64,000 nucleotides of DNA from Cellulophaga tyrosinoxydans (lineage in GTDB: Bacteria; Bacteroidota; Bacteroidia; Flavobacteriales; Flavobacteriaceae), in NCBI RefSeq assembly GCF_900176415.1, contig NZ_FWXO01000003.1:62001-126000 (forward strand). The letters are read 5' to 3'. Shown here in pieces: positions 61,291 to 64,000 of the stretch (positions are counted from its first letter, which is position 1; each line of letters starts with the position of its first letter). A model generated the notes under the pieces. That model ran no database searches. It was not told the DNA's origin and saw only the letters and a list, made by a program, of their open reading frames with translations. Position numbers and translations under genes: made by a program.

Positions 61291-62616
61291 TTATATATAT
61301 TGATTAATAATATTTTCAAATAATTCTTGTTTACCACTTTGTAACGGTAATTCTCCGTTTTCTTGTGCTAGCTTATACAAATCTTCTAATTTTAATTTAC
61401 CAGCTTCAAAATCTTTACCCTTTCCACTATCAAAAGAACTGTAACGCTTTGTTCTCAAATCATCATAAGCAGATGATGTAATGATTTTATCAGCAGTTAT
61501 TAAAGCTCTTGCAAAAGTATCTGCTCCACCAATATGGGCTAAGAATACATCTTCCATATCGGTAGAATTTCTTCTGATTTTGGCATCAAAATTAACACCT
61601 CCGCCTTGTAAGCCACCTGCTTTCAAGAACACAAGCATTGCCTCTGTTGTCTCTTGAATATTATTAGGAAACTGATCTGTATCCCATCCATTTTGATAAT
61701 CGCCTCGGTTAGCATCTAAACTACCTAACATACCCGCTTTTGCTGCTGTAGCAATTTCGTGCTGAAATGTATGCTGCGCTAAGGTGGCATGGTTTACTTC
61801 AATATTAATTTTAAAATCTTTTTCTAAACCATACTCTTTTAAGAATCCAATTGCGGTTGCAGAATCAAAATCGTATTGATGTTTCATTGGTTCCATTGGC
61901 TTAGGCTCTATAAAGAAATTTCCTTTAAATCCTTTTGCTCTAGCATAATCTCTAGCCATTACTAAAAATTGACCCATGTGGTCTAATTCACGACCCATAT
62001 CGGTATTTAATAACGACATATAACCTTCTCTACCGCCCCAGAAAACGTAATTTTCACCATCTAATGCCATAGTAGCGTCTAAGGCTAATTTTACCTGACC
62101 ACCTGCTCTTGATACTACATTAAAATCAGGATTGGTAGCAGCACCATTCATATAACGTGGATTAGAGAAACAGTTGGCGGTTCCCCAAAGTAGTTTTATA
62201 CCTGAAGCGGCCTTTTTCTGTTTTAAATATTCAGTAATTGTAGCCAGTCTTTTTTCTGATTCTGCAAAAGTTGAAGCTTCTTGAACTAAATCGTAATCAT
62301 GAAAACAGAAATAATCAAAACCCATTTTGCTAATGAATTCAAAAGCAGCGTCGGCTTTATCTTTTGCTGCTTGAATAGGATCAGAAGCTTTATCCCATTC
62401 AAAACTTTGCGTACCTGGACCGAACGGATCACCACCTTGCCCACAGAATGTGTGCCAATAAGCAACAGAAAATTTAAAATGCTCGCGCATTGTTTTTCCA
62501 GCAACCACTTGTTCTGGGTTATAGTATTTAAAAGCTAACGGATTATCGGAATCCTTACCTTCAAACTTAATTTGTCCAATACCTTTAAAATATTCTTTAT
62601 CTCCTAAAATTGCCAT
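61291..62616 (-). CDS. xylA: Xylose isomerase
   Basis: 441 residues. It converts D-xylose to D-xylulose using two divalent metals. Catalytic and metal residues are visible in [12 protein letters not shown] (His near 103), [40 protein letters not shown] and [20 protein letters not shown]. Length is that of class II enzymes. It is 25 nt after xylB and 8 nt before the transporter. Confidence 0.97.
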   Translation of the reverse strand: MAILGDKEYFKGIGQIKFEGKDSDNPLAFKYYNPEQVVAGKTMREHFKFSVAYWHTFCGQGGDPFGPGTQSFEWDKASDPIQAAKDKADAAFEFISKMGFDYFCFHDYDLVQEASTFAESEKRLATITEYLKQKKAASGIKLLWGTANCFSNPRYMNGAATNPDFNVVSRAGGQVKLALDATMALDGENYVFWGGREGYMSLLNTDMGRELDHMGQFLVMARDYARAKGFKGNFFIEPKPMEPMKHQYDFDSATAIGFLKEYGLEKDFKINIEVNHATLAQHTFQHEIATAAKAGMLGSLDANRGDYQNGWDTDQFPNNIQETTEAMLVFLKAGGLQGGGVNFDAKIRRNSTDMEDVFLAHIGGADTFARALITADKIITSSAYDDLRTKRYSSFDSGKGKDFEAGKLKLEDLYKLAQENGELPLQSGKQELFENIINQYI

Positions 62617-62641
62617 TTTTATTGATTTTTAATTTGTTATA

Positions 62642-64000
62642 TTATTTATTATTTAAAACGAGTTCTAATTCTTTTTTCCAATTTTCATATGCTTTTTGAT
62701 AAGGTTCTTTATCCTTAAAAGGCATAAACGTCATTACATGATCATTATCCATGATTAATTTACCATAGGTATCAAAATCGCCTTCATGTAAACCAGCTGC
62801 TCTAGCCGCTCCAATTGCTCCAGTGGTATTGTATATTTCTATTTCATAACCTATAAGGGTTGCAACAGTATTAGCGAAAATATCTGATCTAAATAAATTA
62901 TCATTTCCAGCTCGGATTACATTAACATTAATCCCGTCTGACTTTAATATTTCCATACCATAAACAAAGGAAAAAGCAATTCCTTCAAGAGCTGCTCTAC
63001 ATAAATGGCCTTTGTGATGGTTGTTTAGATTAACATTGACTAACCTAGTGCCTATGTTCATATTGTTAAGCATACGTTCTGCACCATTTCCAAACGGGAG
63101 CATACATACGCCATCGGAACCTATGGTAACCTCAGAAGCTAGGTTATTCATCTCTTCATAAGAATTCACCGCGAGATTATTCAATAACCAACGATACTGA
63201 ATACCTGCTCCATTAATATTCAACAACTTACCAATTCTTGGGTTGGATTTAGTGTAGTTTACATGTGCAAAATTGTTAACACGCGTACTTTCTTTTCCAG
63301 ACAAGCTCTCGGTTACTGCATAGACGACGCCAGAAGTACCTCCTGTTGCCGCTACTTCACCTGGGTTAAAAACATTTAAAGACAATGCGTTATTAGGCTG
63401 ATCGCCAGCTCTATAAAAAATTGGCGTACCTACAGCCAAACCGCTAGCTTCGGCCCCTTTTTCATCAACAGTAGATTGCAATCCAAACGTATCCACTATT
63501 TCTGGTACTAATGCCTTGTCTATACCATAATGGTCGAGCAGAAATTGCGCTAATTCATCATTTTTAAAATCCCAAAAAATGCCCTCAGACAAACCTGAAA
63601 TAGTCGTATTTATCTTATTGGATAATTTATAAGCAATGTAATCTCCAGGCAGCATAAACTTATGAATTTTAGCATATAGGTCTGGTTCATTGTCTTTTAC
63701 CCATTTTAATTTTGAAGCTGTAAAATTGGCCGGTGAGTTTAATAAATGTGTTGCACATTTTTCTTGACCTAAAGCTGCAAATGCAGCATTACCTATTTCT
63801 ACTGCTCTACTATCGCACCAAATAATACTTTTTCTAATAGGCTTACCATTTTCATCAACAATAACAAGGCCATGCATTTGATAGGATATTCCTATTCCTT
63901 TAATATCTGCTATTGATACAGCATATTTTCTTTTTAAACGTTCTATAGCCTTACAAATATGTTTCCACCACTCTTCAGGATTTTGCTCCGCCCAGCCATT
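62642..64000 (-). CDS. xylB: Xylulokinase, 5' end outside the window
   Basis: The frame is open to the window edge (64000), so the N-terminus lies beyond; 452 codons plus the stop are seen. The upstream part reads NGWAEQNPEEWW and GIGISYQMHGLVIVDENGKP, typical of FGGY kinases, followed by GDYIAYKLSNKINTTISGLSEG, the FYRAGDQPNNALSL region and the adenosine site with INGAGIQYRW and RAGNDNLFRSDIFANTVA. It phosphorylates D-xylulose with ATP. It is the first visible gene of the xylose operon; any regulator would be outside. Confidence 0.94.
   Translation of the reverse strand, partial: NGWAEQNPEEWWKHICKAIERLKRKYAVSIADIKGIGISYQMHGLVIVDENGKPIRKSIIWCDSRAVEIGNAAFAALGQEKCATHLLNSPANFTASKLKWVKDNEPDLYAKIHKFMLPGDYIAYKLSNKINTTISGLSEGIFWDFKNDELAQFLLDHYGIDKALVPEIVDTFGLQSTVDEKGAEASGLAVGTPIFYRAGDQPNNALSLNVFNPGEVAATGGTSGVVYAVTESLSGKESTRVNNFAHVNYTKSNPRIGKLLNINGAGIQYRWLLNNLAVNSYEEMNNLASEVTIGSDGVCMLPFGNGAERMLNNMNIGTRLVNVNLNNHHKGHLCRAALEGIAFSFVYGMEILKSDGINVNVIRAGNDNLFRSDIFANTVATLIGYEIEIYNTTGAIGAARAAGLHEGDFDTYGKLIMDNDHVMTFMPFKDKEPYQKAYENWKKELELVLNNK

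Noticed and set aside
1-64000. CRISPR array, insertion sequence, prophage or integrase
   Set aside because: No regular spaced repeats, transposase-like ORFs with terminal repeats, or phage genes were found on either strand.

Overview
The window is AT-rich chromosomal DNA from a member of the Flavobacteriaceae (Bacteroidota), most likely a marine genus close to Olleya, Lacinutrix, Bizionia or Psychroserpens. Supporting signs are SusC/SusD pairs, a type III glutamine synthetase, a Bacteroidota-length PurM, families common in flavobacteria (DUF6268, DUF4197, DUF4920), promoter boxes of the Bacteroidota form TAnnTTTG and weak Shine-Dalgarno signals. The genus is an inference. No phage, insertion sequence, integrase or CRISPR array was seen.

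Layout. 1-8.6 kb: end of an M14 peptidase, acyltransferase, BASS transporter, a csaA broken by a stop codon, redox genes, a cold-shock gene, two micro-proteins, a fused peptidyl-prolyl isomerase, an M28 peptidase and PPK2. 8.7-20.6 kb: a helical exported protein; a five-gene minus-strand operon (ABC ATPase, permease, MscS, DUF6268 barrel, NtrC-like regulator); grpE-dnaJ; an epimerase; mnmD with a DUF4920 lipoprotein; ilvE; a MazG-like enzyme. 20.6-25.2 kb: a small membrane protein, a third copy of the micro-protein, the fluoride channel, then a nitrogen locus glnK-amtB-porin-glnB. 25.3-34.5 kb: lipoproteins, an Lrp regulator, icmF, purU and DUF4197. 34.6-46.8 kb: a nutrient-uptake region with a membrane-anchored AraC-type regulator, two SusC/SusD systems and two copies of a putative short RNA. 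46.8-53.2 kb: a hydrolase, tandem 63-residue paralogs, pyrF, prfA, apbE, a Rieske lipoprotein and purM. 53.3-56.8 kb: two unrelated glutamine synthetases facing apart. 56.8-64 kb: a CaCA antiporter, micro-genes, apt, tRNA-Arg, a decayed sugar isomerase, and the operon xylB-xylA-xylose transporter.

How the parts connect. The nitrogen genes sit in two places (about 21.7-25.2 and 53.3-56.7 kb). glnK and the type II glutamine synthetase share a pair of ACCC...TAAA boxes at nearly the same distances from a TAnnTTTG promoter. This suggests one regulator for ammonium uptake, signalling and assimilation. The SusC/SusD region carries two copies of a terminator-ended element of about 65 nt. Its unpaired 5' part is complementary over 13-14 nt to the translation-initiation region of the first susC, and more weakly to the second. 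The other signals I find least explained are a three-copy family of 30-59 residue membrane micro-proteins, the tandem 63-residue paralogs with duplicated upstream direct repeats, and an inverted repeat over the grpE promoter.

All calls come from reading the sequence and family knowledge. No database search or folding program was run.
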